Shown here: positions 1 through 6,843 of the stretch, piece after piece
Numbering within the stretch: position 1 is the stretch's first letter
How the letters are laid out: every line of letters starts with the position of its first letter
Origin: an uncultured bacterium
GTDB lineage: Bacteria; Cyanobacteriota; Vampirovibrionia; Gastranaerophilales; Gastranaerophilaceae
Length of the DNA stretch: 11,291 nucleotides
Assembly: GCA_900551675.1 (NCBI GenBank)
Contig: URXH01000068.1
Location: forward strand, 1 to 11,291
Direction: 5' to 3'
Notes under the pieces: model-generated
The model's database searches: none
Told to the model about the DNA's origin: nothing
The model's input: only the letters and a program-made list of their open reading frames with translations
Translations under genes and position numbers: made by a program

Positions 1-1
1 A

Positions 2-679
2 GAAGTTTTGATAACCTTAGGCATTATAGGTGTGGTTGCTGCTATGACTATGCCTGTATTAATTCAAAATTATCAAAAAAAGCAGACTGCAGTAAAACTA
101 AAAGCCACTTATTCTTTGCTTGCTCAGGCAGTTCAATTGTCGGAAGCTGATAATGGAGAATTGGAATACTGGGATTTTTCACTAAATAGTCAGGATTTTT
201 TTGATAAGTATTTTAGTAAATATTTAACTTTTATTAATACCAAAGTTAATGATGACAATATTGATTATTACTGGTTAAACGGAGAAAAGATAACAGGAAA
301 TTTTAAAGAAGTTGTAAATACAAGTTATATCGGAATACTGAATAACGGTGCCAAGTTGTTTTATCATACTGCAGGGGAACTCTATACTTTTACAATAATT
401 GTTGATATTAATGGTGAAGCAAGGCCTAATAAAGTTGGCAGGGATGTATTTCATTTTTCATTGAGTGCAAAAGATGGTCTTCGTCCATGGGGGTATAATA
501 ATATTAATTATTCAAATGATGGAGGACAGGATGCAAGCAGTAATTTTGGCACAAATTTAGATAGAGATATTCTCACAGGTAATGGGTTATATGCTTGTAA
601 TAAAGCTTCCAGAGGACGCTGGTGTGCAGCATTAATTATGGCTGACGGCTGGGAAATAAAGTCTGATTATCCTTGGTAA
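2..679 (+). CDS. Type IV pilin-like (prepilin N-terminal domain) protein, 5' end outside window
   Basis: The frame is open from base 2 and encodes 225 visible residues. It starts with EVLITLGIIGVVAAMTMP, which matches the segment following FTLI in class III-signal pilins. The first visible Glu would therefore be Glu5 of the mature pilin, and the short leader with its peptidase site lies left of the window. A TTG at base 8 is an internal Leu codon, not the start. The hydrophobic helix continues into an amphipathic part (YQKKQTAVKLKATYSLLAQA) and a globular C-terminal domain with two Cys (in YACNKASRGRWCAA). Known role of the family: subunits or minor pseudopilins of type IV pilus or type II secretion machines, inserted in the inner membrane and then assembled. 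Whether this is a major or minor pilin cannot be told. The 3' end overlaps the end of convergent nagA by 44 bp. Family call confident; exact role unknown. Confidence 0.85.
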   Translation, partial: EVLITLGIIGVVAAMTMPVLIQNYQKKQTAVKLKATYSLLAQAVQLSEADNGELEYWDFSLNSQDFFDKYFSKYLTFINTKVNDDNIDYYWLNGEKITGNFKEVVNTSYIGILNNGAKLFYHTAGELYTFTIIVDINGEARPNKVGRDVFHFSLSAKDGLRPWGYNNINYSNDGGQDASSNFGTNLDRDILTGNGLYACNKASRGRWCAALIMADGWEIKSDYPW

Positions 680-1619
680 TTTCAACTATATTCCATTCAT
701 CATCCCATTCAATATGCCCCTGCAAATCTATATTATGGTATTTGTAAGGATTGTTGATATATTCAGTGTTAAACAAATTTTGTTTTGCAAGCCGTTTTAT
801 TATGTCCGGCAGCAAAGTTGTGCTCCCTGCAAGCGTTCCTTCTTTGGAAGTTGCTTTTATTCCGTCATAGTATATCTTTTCTCCGGCAAATATCATTTCT
901 TTTAAATTACTTTTAGTTATTGGAAGACTGTCGCTGATAAGGATTACTTTATCTTCAGGTTTTGCCTTAAAAGTTAATTTTAAAGCTTCATCAGATACAT
1001 GGACACCGTCAGCGATAATTTCAGTATAAATGTCATCATTCACAAGAGCTGAAAGTGCAGTTGATTTGCCCCTGTGCGTAATTCCTGACATAGCGTTGAA
1101 AAGGTGTGTTACGCCTGTGCAGCCTGTTAAATCCCCTCCTGTGCAGTGTCCTGCATGAATTTTAATGTTTTTTGAACGGAGGTAATTAATTAACCCGTCC
1201 CTGAAATCAGATAGATTTCGACCCTCCCTCAAGGGTAGGGTGTCTGAACATAGTTCAGGTGCAAGAGTTATAATTTTTATAAAATCATCCTCGATTAATT
1301 TATAATTGTCTATTGTGGGTTTTAAAAAATATTCAGAATGATGAATTCCTTTTTTCTCTGGATTAAGAAATATCCCTTCCAGATGTATTCCTAAAATGTG
1401 TGCCATATCAGGAGCCTGGCGCTTTGATGCTTCTTTGATTACAGAAATTGCACGTTTTATATTTTCAACAGAATCCGTTACAAGTGTCGGGAAAATCCCG
1501 CCGATACCGTACTTTAAAATTTCTTTTGATAGGTATAAAATATCATCAACAGATGCGGTATTAAAATTAATACCGAAACATCCATGAAAATGCTGTTCAA
1601 TTAATAGTTTAGTTTTCAA
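636..1619 (-). CDS. nagA: N-acetylglucosamine-6-phosphate deacetylase, short form, with repeat-encoded insert
   Basis: Likely hydrolyses GlcNAc-6-phosphate to glucosamine-6-phosphate and acetate in the cytoplasm (amino-sugar and cell-wall recycling). Visible family motifs: HFHG at residues 10-13, HLEG with metal ligand Glu81, AGHCTGG around His158, THLFNAM with His172, ADGVHV with His207, SDS with probable catalytic Asp230, and GTLAGSTTLL at 261-270. At 327 residues it is shorter than the roughly 380 usual for NagA. It begins where the TIM barrel starts and lacks the N-terminal part of the small beta domain. Start is TTG at 1619, preceded by GGAGGGG 4 nt away; this SD belongs to a 49-bp repeat. 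A second copy of that repeat encodes residues 127-142, an insert absent from the E. coli protein as I recall it. It is last in the ftsI-murE-nagA run. The C-terminal residues overlap the convergent pilin gene. Family confident; activity of this altered form uncertain. Confidence 0.85.
   Translation of the reverse strand: MKTKLLIEQHFHGCFGINFNTASVDDILYLSKEILKYGIGGIFPTLVTDSVENIKRAISVIKEASKRQAPDMAHILGIHLEGIFLNPEKKGIHHSEYFLKPTIDNYKLIEDDFIKIITLAPELCSDTLPLREGRNLSDFRDGLINYLRSKNIKIHAGHCTGGDLTGCTGVTHLFNAMSGITHRGKSTALSALVNDDIYTEIIADGVHVSDEALKLTFKAKPEDKVILISDSLPITKSNLKEMIFAGEKIYYDGIKATSKEGTLAGSTTLLPDIIKRLAKQNLFNTEYINNPYKYHNIDLQGHIEWDDEWNIVEITKDNQTLFPSRQP
1193..1241. repeat. 49-bp palindromic repeat, copy 1, inside nagA
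   Basis: It matches bases 1621-1669 at 46 of 49 positions, and bases 1198-1235 are identical to 1626-1663. It contains the inverted repeat GAAATC/GATTTC with a 5-nt loop, then a second imperfect hairpin of ACCCT and AGGGT arms. It is read in frame as NagA residues 127-142 (TLPLREGRNLSDFRDG). Confidence 0.85.
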
Positions 1620-1620
1620 T

Positions 1621-1669
1621 ACCCCTCCCTGAAATCAGATAGATTTCGACCCTCCCTCAAGGGGATGGT
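1621..1669. repeat. 49-bp palindromic repeat, copy 2, between murE and nagA
   Basis: Second copy of the nagA-internal repeat. It fills nearly all of the 60-bp gap between the murE stop and the nagA TTG start. Its minus-strand end reads GGGAGGGGT and forms the nagA ribosome binding site. The two copies differ at 3 positions, and the ACCCT...AGGGT hairpin keeps most of its pairing in both. Confidence 0.85.
1624..1628 (-). promoter_or_regulatory. Ribosome binding site of nagA
   Basis: GGAGG on the minus strand, 4 nt before the TTG at 1619. It supports the TTG as start and lies within the end of repeat copy 2. Confidence 0.6.
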
Positions 1670-1679
1670 ATTATTTTTT

Positions 1680-3239
1680 CTATATAACGCTTCCTTCGAA
1701 TACTTTTCTTGCTTCTTCTCTGTCGTCAAAGTGAATTGTTTTATCTTTCAATATCTGATAATCTTCATGACCTTTGCCTGCAATCACAACAACGTCATTA
1801 TTATTCGCAATTGTTTTCAAAAGAGCTATTGCTGAGCCTCTATCGGGTTCTACTATTACACTTTCTGTGTTTACGGATTTCAGACCTGCAATAATATCAG
1901 TTATAATAGTCTGCGGATCTTCAGATCTCGGGTTATCGCTTGTAATTACTATTTTATCAGCTAGTCTTTCTGCAATAGCACCCATTTTCGGACGTTTTGT
2001 AGCGTCTCTGTCTCCTCCGCACCCGAAAAGACAGATAAGTTTTCCGTCTTCGGGAGTTATTTCTCTTGCGGATTTTAAAACATTTTCAAGTCCGTCAGGT
2101 GTGTGTGCGTAATCAACTATAACCAGAGGTTTTTTTACTACAACTTCAAATCTGCCTGCAACACCTTTGACATTTTGAAGCGCTTTTAATGCTGTTTGTA
2201 TATCGATTCCTGATGCAAGAGCTGTTGTTACAGCTGCAAGTACATTATAAACACTGAACATCCCGTTCATGTGCAGGTTAACTTTGTATTCTTTTGAACC
2301 GTTCGGGTTTATGTGGTCGCCGGTTACTAAAATAAATTCAGCTCCGTTAAGTGAAAAATTAATATCTTTAGCCATAACATCGCTTTGCTGTTTTACACCG
2401 TATGTATAAACTCTGACACCATCCGGTACAACGCTTATAAATCTGTCTCCATATTCATCATCAGCATTTATTACTGCGAATGGAGTCCCCTCTCCGGCAT
2501 TTGTAAATTCACCCTGCTCGTGCAACTGCTCTCTCTCATAATCGGGGCGGGGGCTAAGAGAACGGAATAAAAGAGCCTTAGCTTTGAAGTAATTTTCCAT
2601 TGTAATGTGATAGTCTAAGTGATCCTGTGTAAGATTCGTGAAAACGGCACCGTTAAATCTGCAGCCGCCGACACGATTTTGATCAAGTGCGTGCGAACTT
2701 ACTTCCATAACTACGTTATCAATTTTTTCGACATCTTTAATCATTCTCAATGTAGCCTGTAATTCCGGAGCCTGTGGGGTGGTATGTTTTGCATCCCTGT
2801 ATTCTCCGTTTGAAGACAGCTTGTAGCCGAGTGTGCCGATAAGAGCACATTTTTGTCCGTTTTCTTCAAAAATTTTCTGAATTAAATGTGTTACGGTTGT
2901 TTTGCCGTTTGTGCCTGTTACGCCTATAAGGTTTAGGCCTTTTGAAGGACTTGAGTAAAATCTGTCCGCGATATCTGCAATCTTGTGGCGAGTTGAAGAT
3001 ACTACAACCTGCGGAACTTTTGTCCCTTCTACTTTTCTTTCAACAAGAAGAGCCGCCGCGCCGTTTTCAATTGCGCCAGGGGCAAATTCATGTCCGTCTG
3101 TATGCTCTCCGACAAGACATACAAATATATCGCCCTTTTTTGTAGTTTTAGAATTATAAGAAATTCCTGTTATATCTATATTTTTAAAGTTTATCAAATC
3201 TTTATAGTCTAAATATTCAATAAGTTCATCAAGTTTCAT
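1680..3239 (-). CDS. murE: UDP-N-acetylmuramoyl-tripeptide synthetase (meso-DAP-adding ligase) with in-frame insert
   Basis: Adds the third residue to UDP-MurNAc-L-Ala-D-Glu using ATP, in the cytoplasm. 519 residues. The Mur-ligase P-loop GVTGTNGKTT is at 106-115, followed by TTPQAPELQ, MEVSSHALDQ, and FTNLTQDHLDYH around 200-211. The probable carbamoylated Lys is K221, followed by INADDEYG near 257-264, VVDYAHTPDGL-type sequence near 374-384, DNPRSEDP at 435-442 and GKGHEDYQ at 488-495. DNPR is the known signature for meso-diaminopimelate rather than lysine. ATG follows AGGAG with a 6-nt spacer, and the stop codon of ftsI directly precedes the ATG, so translation is probably coupled. Residues 229-252 are an extra segment of unusual composition between LLF and AVINADD, encoded by a GC-rich palindromic element. 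It lies in a loop region, so function may be kept. Confidence 0.97.
   Translation of the reverse strand: MKLDELIEYLDYKDLINFKNIDITGISYNSKTTKKGDIFVCLVGEHTDGHEFAPGAIENGAAALLVERKVEGTKVPQVVVSSTRHKIADIADRFYSSPSKGLNLIGVTGTNGKTTVTHLIQKIFEENGQKCALIGTLGYKLSSNGEYRDAKHTTPQAPELQATLRMIKDVEKIDNVVMEVSSHALDQNRVGGCRFNGAVFTNLTQDHLDYHITMENYFKAKALLFRSLSPRPDYEREQLHEQGEFTNAGEGTPFAVINADDEYGDRFISVVPDGVRVYTYGVKQQSDVMAKDINFSLNGAEFILVTGDHINPNGSKEYKVNLHMNGMFSVYNVLAAVTTALASGIDIQTALKALQNVKGVAGRFEVVVKKPLVIVDYAHTPDGLENVLKSAREITPEDGKLICLFGCGGDRDATKRPKMGAIAERLADKIVITSDNPRSEDPQTIITDIIAGLKSVNTESVIVEPDRGSAIALLKTIANNNDVVVIAGKGHEDYQILKDKTIHFDDREEARKVFEGSVI
2484..2555. repeat. 72-bp GC-rich imperfect palindromic element inserted in frame in murE
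   Basis: Exactly 24 codons (Ser229 to Thr252 of MurE). The ends are imperfect inverted repeats: AGTCCCCTCTCCG on the plus strand at the left, AGCCCCCGCCCCG on the minus strand at the right, matching at 10 of 13 positions. The run of CCC, CGC and CCC codons is unlike the rest of this AT-rich gene. MurE proteins I know have a much shorter loop here. Element boundaries are set by the terminal repeats and are my inference. Confidence 0.6.
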
Positions 3240-4997
3240 TTATATCTCCTTTGCTTGTTTTTTCGGGGTAACTTTGTCGGGTTTAATATTCATAATTCTG
3301 GCAACCTGTGTCGCAACTTCATGGAAAACAGGGCCAGCAACGGTATTACCCCAGATAGCACCTACTTTAGCGCTGTCTACCATAACGTATATCAATACCT
3401 GCGGGTCTGATGCAGGGAAATAGCCAATTGTTGAAGTATACATATATGGTGTATATCCTGAACCGCCTTCTTTAGGTTTTCTTGAAGTCCCAGTTTTTGC
3501 CGCAACATTATATTTGTCCATTTTTACAATTGTTCGACCGTTATTGATTGCAGCCGCAAGCAGTCTTGTAATTGCCTGTGCTGTTTCCGGTTTTATAACC
3601 TGTATGTGGTGAATTTTGTTATCGTATTCTTCCTGCGAATACCTTATAACGTGTGGAGTAATTTTAACCCCGTTGTTTGCAAGCGCTTGAACAGCGGAAA
3701 TCATTTGAATTGCCGTAACTGATGTCCCGTAGCCGTAAGACATTGTTGCATGAATTCCTTGATCCCAGTATGTCCAGTATGGAAGAAGTCCTGAGGATTC
3801 TCCCGGCAGATCTATGCCTGTTTTGGCGCCGAAACCGAATTTTTTCAAAGCTCCGTAAAATTCCATCGGACTCATTGTTTTTGCAATATTAATGGAACCT
3901 ATATTGCTAGAATGTTCAAATAAGTATTCAAGGGTGATATTCCCGGGATACGGGTGAACATCGTAATCGTAGTTTTTAATTTCCCATTTGCCGATTGTTG
4001 TTTTTCCTGTGTCAAGAACAGTTGAATGTTCATTAATTTTTCCTAAATCCATTGCGCTTGCAACTGTAATAGTTTTAAAAGTAGAACCAGGCGGGAATAC
4101 ATCCGTCAGTGTCCAGTTTTTAAGCTGAAGCGGTGTAGCTTTTTTGTAATTGTTCGGATCAAATGTCGGATAAACAGCGTAAGCTAAAATTTCTCCATTT
4201 TTCGGATTCATTACAAGAACAGTTCCGCGTAGAGCTTCTTTTTCTTTAACCATCTTTTCAATTTCTTTTTCGCATACGTGCTGAATTGCCGCATCAATGG
4301 TTAAAGTTACATTTTCGCCTTTCGGGTTTGTTGTTGTTGCTACAGGATCTGTTGTAAAGTCATATATAATTTTGCCGTCGCGGGTTTTCTGGTATTTTAC
4401 GGTATTTATAACGTGTTCAAGTCTGTCTTTTGCCGTGTACTCAACCCCGTTTGCAATATCTGCATCAAAATTGTAATAGCCTAAGACATGTGCGGCAAGG
4501 GTTCCTTGAGGGTATTCACGTGTATTTTTTTTGCCTAAGCTGATTTCTCTGAGATGTAGCTTGGCAATTTCTTTTGCCGTTGATCTGTCAATATCTTTTT
4601 TCAGTGTAATTACAGGCCCCGGTTTTTTCAATTTTTGTAAAAGTGCATCTTTAGGCATTTTCAAAAGAGGTGCAAGAAGTTTTGCGAGTTCTTCTGGCGA
4701 ATGGTCATAATCCGCAGGGTGCGCGTAAACGTCTGAGTAAACTTTATCCGTTGCAAGCTTTATCCCGTTCCTGTCAAATATATCCCCGCGCATTGAAAAA
4801 ATCCTTCCTACTCTCTGGCTTTTTGCGCGTGCTCGATATTTGCCGACATCTACAACCATAATAAAAAACAAATATATTATGAGCAATGTCATAAATCCAG
4901 CAAAGAATATATGCAAAAATCCCATTATCTGGTCAAATTTCTTATTGCGTTTTTCAGTCTCGTTTTCCGGCTCTCTTTTTCGTAATCTTTCTCTCAA
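3240..4997 (-). CDS. ftsI: Penicillin-binding protein, FtsI/PBP2B-like class B transpeptidase
   Basis: Monofunctional peptidoglycan D,D-transpeptidase of the septum, anchored in the inner membrane with the enzyme domain outside. 585 residues. Charged cytoplasmic tail 1-22, one membrane helix about 27-49, then SMRGDIFDRNG (68-78), the usual start of the pedestal domain. Transpeptidase motifs: STFK with Ser305 nucleophile and Lys308, SSN at 363-365, KTGT at 501-504. No PASTA repeats follow. Start is TTG at 4997: GAGGG lies 7 nt upstream and the only nearby upstream ATG is out of frame and hits TGA at once. It abuts murE with zero spacing, and this ftsI-murE order is the classic division and cell-wall (dcw) arrangement, which favours FtsI over elongation PBP2. 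An extended -10 promoter lies upstream. Confidence 0.93.
   Translation of the reverse strand: MRERLRKREPENETEKRNKKFDQIMGFLHIFFAGFMTLLIIYLFFIMVVDVGKYRARAKSQRVGRIFSMRGDIFDRNGIKLATDKVYSDVYAHPADYDHSPEELAKLLAPLLKMPKDALLQKLKKPGPVITLKKDIDRSTAKEIAKLHLREISLGKKNTREYPQGTLAAHVLGYYNFDADIANGVEYTAKDRLEHVINTVKYQKTRDGKIIYDFTTDPVATTTNPKGENVTLTIDAAIQHVCEKEIEKMVKEKEALRGTVLVMNPKNGEILAYAVYPTFDPNNYKKATPLQLKNWTLTDVFPPGSTFKTITVASAMDLGKINEHSTVLDTGKTTIGKWEIKNYDYDVHPYPGNITLEYLFEHSSNIGSINIAKTMSPMEFYGALKKFGFGAKTGIDLPGESSGLLPYWTYWDQGIHATMSYGYGTSVTAIQMISAVQALANNGVKITPHVIRYSQEEYDNKIHHIQVIKPETAQAITRLLAAAINNGRTIVKMDKYNVAAKTGTSRKPKEGGSGYTPYMYTSTIGYFPASDPQVLIYVMVDSAKVGAIWGNTVAGPVFHEVATQVARIMNIKPDKVTPKKQAKEI
3246..3250 (-). promoter_or_regulatory. 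Ribosome binding site of murE inside ftsI
   Basis: AGGAG on the minus strand, 6 nt before the murE ATG and within the last codons of ftsI (Lys-Glu-Ile-stop). Supports translational coupling. Confidence 0.75.
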
Positions 4998-5004
4998 AAC
5001 ATAT

Positions 5005-5009
5005 CCCTC
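5005..5009 (-). promoter_or_regulatory. Ribosome binding site deciding the ftsI TTG start
   Basis: GAGGG on the minus strand, 7 nt before TTG at 4997. The overlapping ATG closer to it is in another frame that stops after two codons. Confidence 0.6.
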
Positions 5010-5020
5010 TTTATTATTTT

Positions 5021-5029
5021 ATTGTAGCA
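5021..5029 (-). promoter_or_regulatory. Extended -10 promoter of the ftsI-murE-nagA operon
   Basis: Minus strand reads TGCTACAAT: a TG-N-TACAAT extended -10. No good -35 is visible, as is usual for this class. The predicted RNA start gives a leader of roughly 15-20 nt with the GAGGG site in it. Confidence 0.5.
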
Positions 5030-5054
5030 TAAGGAATAGTAAAATAATTAAATA

Positions 5055-5082
5055 TTAAATAATTTTAACTTTGTAGTATAAT
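5055..5082 (+). promoter_or_regulatory. Promoter of the amidase gene, probably leaderless
   Basis: TATAAT at 5077-5082 with a weak TTAAAT at 5055-5060, 16-bp spacer. The -10 ends 6 nt before ATG at 5089, so transcription would begin at or beside the A of ATG. No Shine-Dalgarno site is present. Confidence 0.55.
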
Positions 5083-5088
5083 TATGTT

Positions 5089-6450
5089 ATGAAAAAATTA
5101 GTTTTATTGTTGGGGTTGGTATTAATAGGCAGTCAGGCATTTGCATTTGATGTCGTTTATCCAAAAAAAAATGATGTGATAATCAATGCAAAATCGACAT
5201 TTTTTATAGGTTCATCTGATGCGCCTTTAAAAATTAACGGACAGAATGTTCCTCTGCATCCCACGGGTGCGTTTGCGTACGTTGTGCCTTTGAACAGCGG
5301 TTCAAATACTTTTATACTGCAGTCAGGCGGGCAAAGAGAAATTTTTGTTATTACAAAACCTGTTTTGAAAGCATCAAATCTTCCTCCGTCTGTATTTACT
5401 CCTTATAGCATCTTGAAAATACTTACGGTAACTACAGAAGATGCTCCGCTTCGTTCAACACCTGTTGATGCAGGAATAAACAGAATTGCGCACCTGCAAA
5501 GAGATATTAAATTGCAGGCAGACGGAGAAAAAGACGGGTTTTACCGCATTGTGCTCGGCAAGGATAAGTATGGCTGGATTTCAAAAACTAATGTAAAAAT
5601 CGACAGTTCTGATAATTTTGAATCGGCTCAATTGAACGGTTATGAATATATTGACGGAAAAGATTATTTTACATTTATTTTTCATTTAAGTAGAAGAGTG
5701 CCTTTTGAAATGATAGAGGGTGATCCTTTTTTATTAAATTTTTATAATATAAAAGATAAAGAAAACAATATTTATACTTTTGATTTTCCTGTAAAAGACG
5801 CACTGAGCGGAAGAAAATTAATAGGCTACAGCGGGGAATATCATGGGAATGATTTTATATTGAAGATTAGAAAGCCGATTATTACAAATTCGTGGCGTCC
5901 TTTGCATAATATCAGAATTACAATAGATGCAGGGCACGGAGGTAATGAAGCGGGTGGTATCGGATGTCTGGGAGATAAGGAAAAAGACATAAATCTTTCT
6001 ATTGCCAAATATATTCAATCTGAACTTAAAAAACGAGGGGCTCATGTTATAATGACACGTTCGGGTGATAACTATGTAAGCCTTAAAGACAGAGTAGAAA
6101 TTGCAAATTACGGAGATGCGGTTGTATTTTTAAGCATTCATGGAAACGCTCTTCCTGACGGATCAGATCCGAATAAAAACCGAGGAACAAGTATTTATTA
6201 CTATTACCCGCAGGCAAAACCTCTTGCCGATACTATTATGGATACAGTTACATCAGAAATTGGCGTGCCAAATGATAAAGTAAGACAGGGAAGTCTTGCA
6301 GTTGTCCGCAATACAAACGCTTTGAGTCTTTTAATAGAGGTATCATATCTTATCAACCCTGAGGACAATGCAAATCTGATAAATCCCGAATTTCAAAAAC
6401 AATATGCAAAAGCTGTTGCAGACAGTTTGGAAAGGTATTTTGAAAAGTAA
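5089..6450 (+). CDS. Secreted N-acetylmuramoyl-L-alanine amidase (Amidase_3) with SH3-like region
   Basis: Zinc amidase that cleaves the bond between MurNAc and L-Ala of peptidoglycan outside the inner membrane. 453 residues. Signal peptide 1-19 with likely cut after AFA. Residues 20-90 form a beta-rich domain of unknown type. Residues about 112-170 resemble a bacterial SH3 domain (APLRSTP...DGFYRIVL...GWISK). A second beta-rich stretch spans 180-265. The catalytic Amidase_3 domain is about 276-450: IDAGHGG with His283, EKDIN with Glu298, SIHGNA with His351, and LLIEVSYLINPED with catalytic Glu417. These match the AmiA/B/C-type Zn site. Upstream it is divergent from ftsI, which fits a role in cell separation or wall remodelling. 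ATG sits 6 nt after TATAAT without an SD. The precise member (AmiC-like or another) is not assigned. Confidence 0.95.
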   Translation: MKKLVLLLGLVLIGSQAFAFDVVYPKKNDVIINAKSTFFIGSSDAPLKINGQNVPLHPTGAFAYVVPLNSGSNTFILQSGGQREIFVITKPVLKASNLPPSVFTPYSILKILTVTTEDAPLRSTPVDAGINRIAHLQRDIKLQADGEKDGFYRIVLGKDKYGWISKTNVKIDSSDNFESAQLNGYEYIDGKDYFTFIFHLSRRVPFEMIEGDPFLLNFYNIKDKENNIYTFDFPVKDALSGRKLIGYSGEYHGNDFILKIRKPIITNSWRPLHNIRITIDAGHGGNEAGGIGCLGDKEKDINLSIAKYIQSELKKRGAHVIMTRSGDNYVSLKDRVEIANYGDAVVFLSIHGNALPDGSDPNKNRGTSIYYYYPQAKPLADTIMDTVTSEIGVPNDKVRQGSLAVVRNTNALSLLIEVSYLINPEDNANLINPEFQKQYAKAVADSLERYFEK

Positions 6451-6470
6451 ACCCTATGGATAATAAAAAA

Positions 6471-6544
6471 TCGGGATGACAAGATTCGAACTTGCGACCC
6501 CCGCGACCCGAACACGGTGCGCTACCAGACTGCGCTACATCCCG
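6471..6544 (-). tRNA. tRNA-Pro (anticodon CGG)
   Basis: Cloverleaf on the minus strand, 74 nt. Acceptor CGGGATG/CATCCCG, D stem GCGC/GCGC, anticodon stem CCGTG/CGCGG around loop TTCGGGT (anticodon CGG, G37), T stem GCAAG/CTTGT around TTCGAAT. Discriminator A and C1-G72 fit proline tRNA. The 3' CCA is not encoded. Six T follow immediately and may act in termination. It reads codon CCG. Confidence 0.95.
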
Positions 6545-6556
6545 AAATTTTTTTAG

Positions 6557-6619
6557 TTGCTATTCTGTACTTTTTAAATGTACTGATTGAATTTTAACAG
6601 AGATATAACAGAATAGCAA
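6557..6619. repeat. 63-bp element with perfect 12-bp terminal inverted repeats
   Basis: TTGCTATTCTGT at 6557-6568 is the exact reverse complement of ACAGAATAGCAA at 6608-6619. The AT-rich interior is 39 bp and includes GTAC at 6567-6570 and 6580-6583. One end abuts pseudo-tRNA fragment A directly. No ORF and no clear target duplication. MITE-like by shape only. Confidence 0.55.
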
Positions 6620-6682
6620 GGCGCTACCATTCCCTCTCGCAAACGATACTTAACCGTTTGCTCGGCAGAGTGCTACATCCCG
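6620..6682 (-). pseudogene. tRNA-Pro-like 5' half with hairpin insert (fragment A)
   Basis: The minus strand starts with CGGGATGTAGC, identical to the first 11 nt of tRNA-Pro(CGG). It continues with a 43-nt insert, then GGTAGCGC, identical to the 3' side of the D arm of the same tRNA. After that tRNA similarity stops at the 63-bp inverted-repeat element. It has no anticodon, T arm or 3' acceptor strand, so it cannot be a working tRNA. Confidence 0.7.
6629..6671. repeat. Hairpin element in fragment A
   Basis: 43 nt replacing the D loop. Stem GCAAACG (6639-6645) and CGTTTGC (6655-6661), 9-nt loop, with possible outer pairing CTCT/AGAG. It matches the fragment C element at 36 of 43 aligned positions with one gap. 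Confidence 0.7.
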
Positions 6683-6720
6683 AAAATTTTTTATTTAATT
6701 TTCAAATTATTTTGAAAAAA

Positions 6721-6794
6721 TCGGAACGACAGGATTTGAACCTGCGACCTCTACCACCCCAAGGTAGCACGCTACCAAGCTGCGCCACGTCCCG
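6721..6794 (-). tRNA. tRNA-Pro (anticodon GGG)
   Basis: Cloverleaf on the minus strand, 74 nt. Acceptor CGGGACG/CGTTCCG with one G-T pair, D arm GCGC/GCGT, anticodon stem CTACC/GGTAG around TTGGGGT (anticodon GGG, G37), T stem GCAGG/CCTGT around TTCAAAT. C1-G72 and discriminator A fit proline. CCA is not encoded, and six T follow. It reads CCC and CCU. Confidence 0.95.
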
Positions 6795-6827
6795 ATTTTA
6801 AATTTTGGTTTCAGAACACGGCACCTT

Positions 6828-6843
6828 GGTAGCGTACGCTACC
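6828..6843. repeat. Perfect 16-bp palindrome derived from the tRNA-Pro D arm
   Basis: GGTAGCGT followed by ACGCTACC, its exact reverse complement. GGTAGCGT is the D-arm sequence of tRNA-Pro(GGG). The same motif is thus present in both orientations, head to head. A decayed version lies at about 6931-6950 in fragment C. Confidence 0.7.

Noticed and set aside
1626..1680. Terminator after the repeat at 1621-1669
   Set aside because: The hairpin is followed by a T-rich run on the plus strand, but no plus-strand gene ends there. In the operon direction it lies between murE and nagA and ends in the nagA RBS.
1774..2112. 112-codon plus-strand frame inside murE
   Set aside because: Antisense to conserved MurE motifs (DNPR, GKGHED) and without any start signal; a shadow.
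6461..6470. Rho-independent terminator after tRNA-Pro(CGG)
   Set aside because: There is a T6 run on the minus strand right after the tRNA, but no separate GC hairpin before it. Only the tRNA acceptor and T arm precede it, so I did not list it as a terminator.
6620..6682. A functional tRNA with an intron
   Set aside because: Only the 5' acceptor strand and part of the D arm exist. The anticodon arm, T arm and 3' strand are missing, so splicing out the insert would not give a tRNA.
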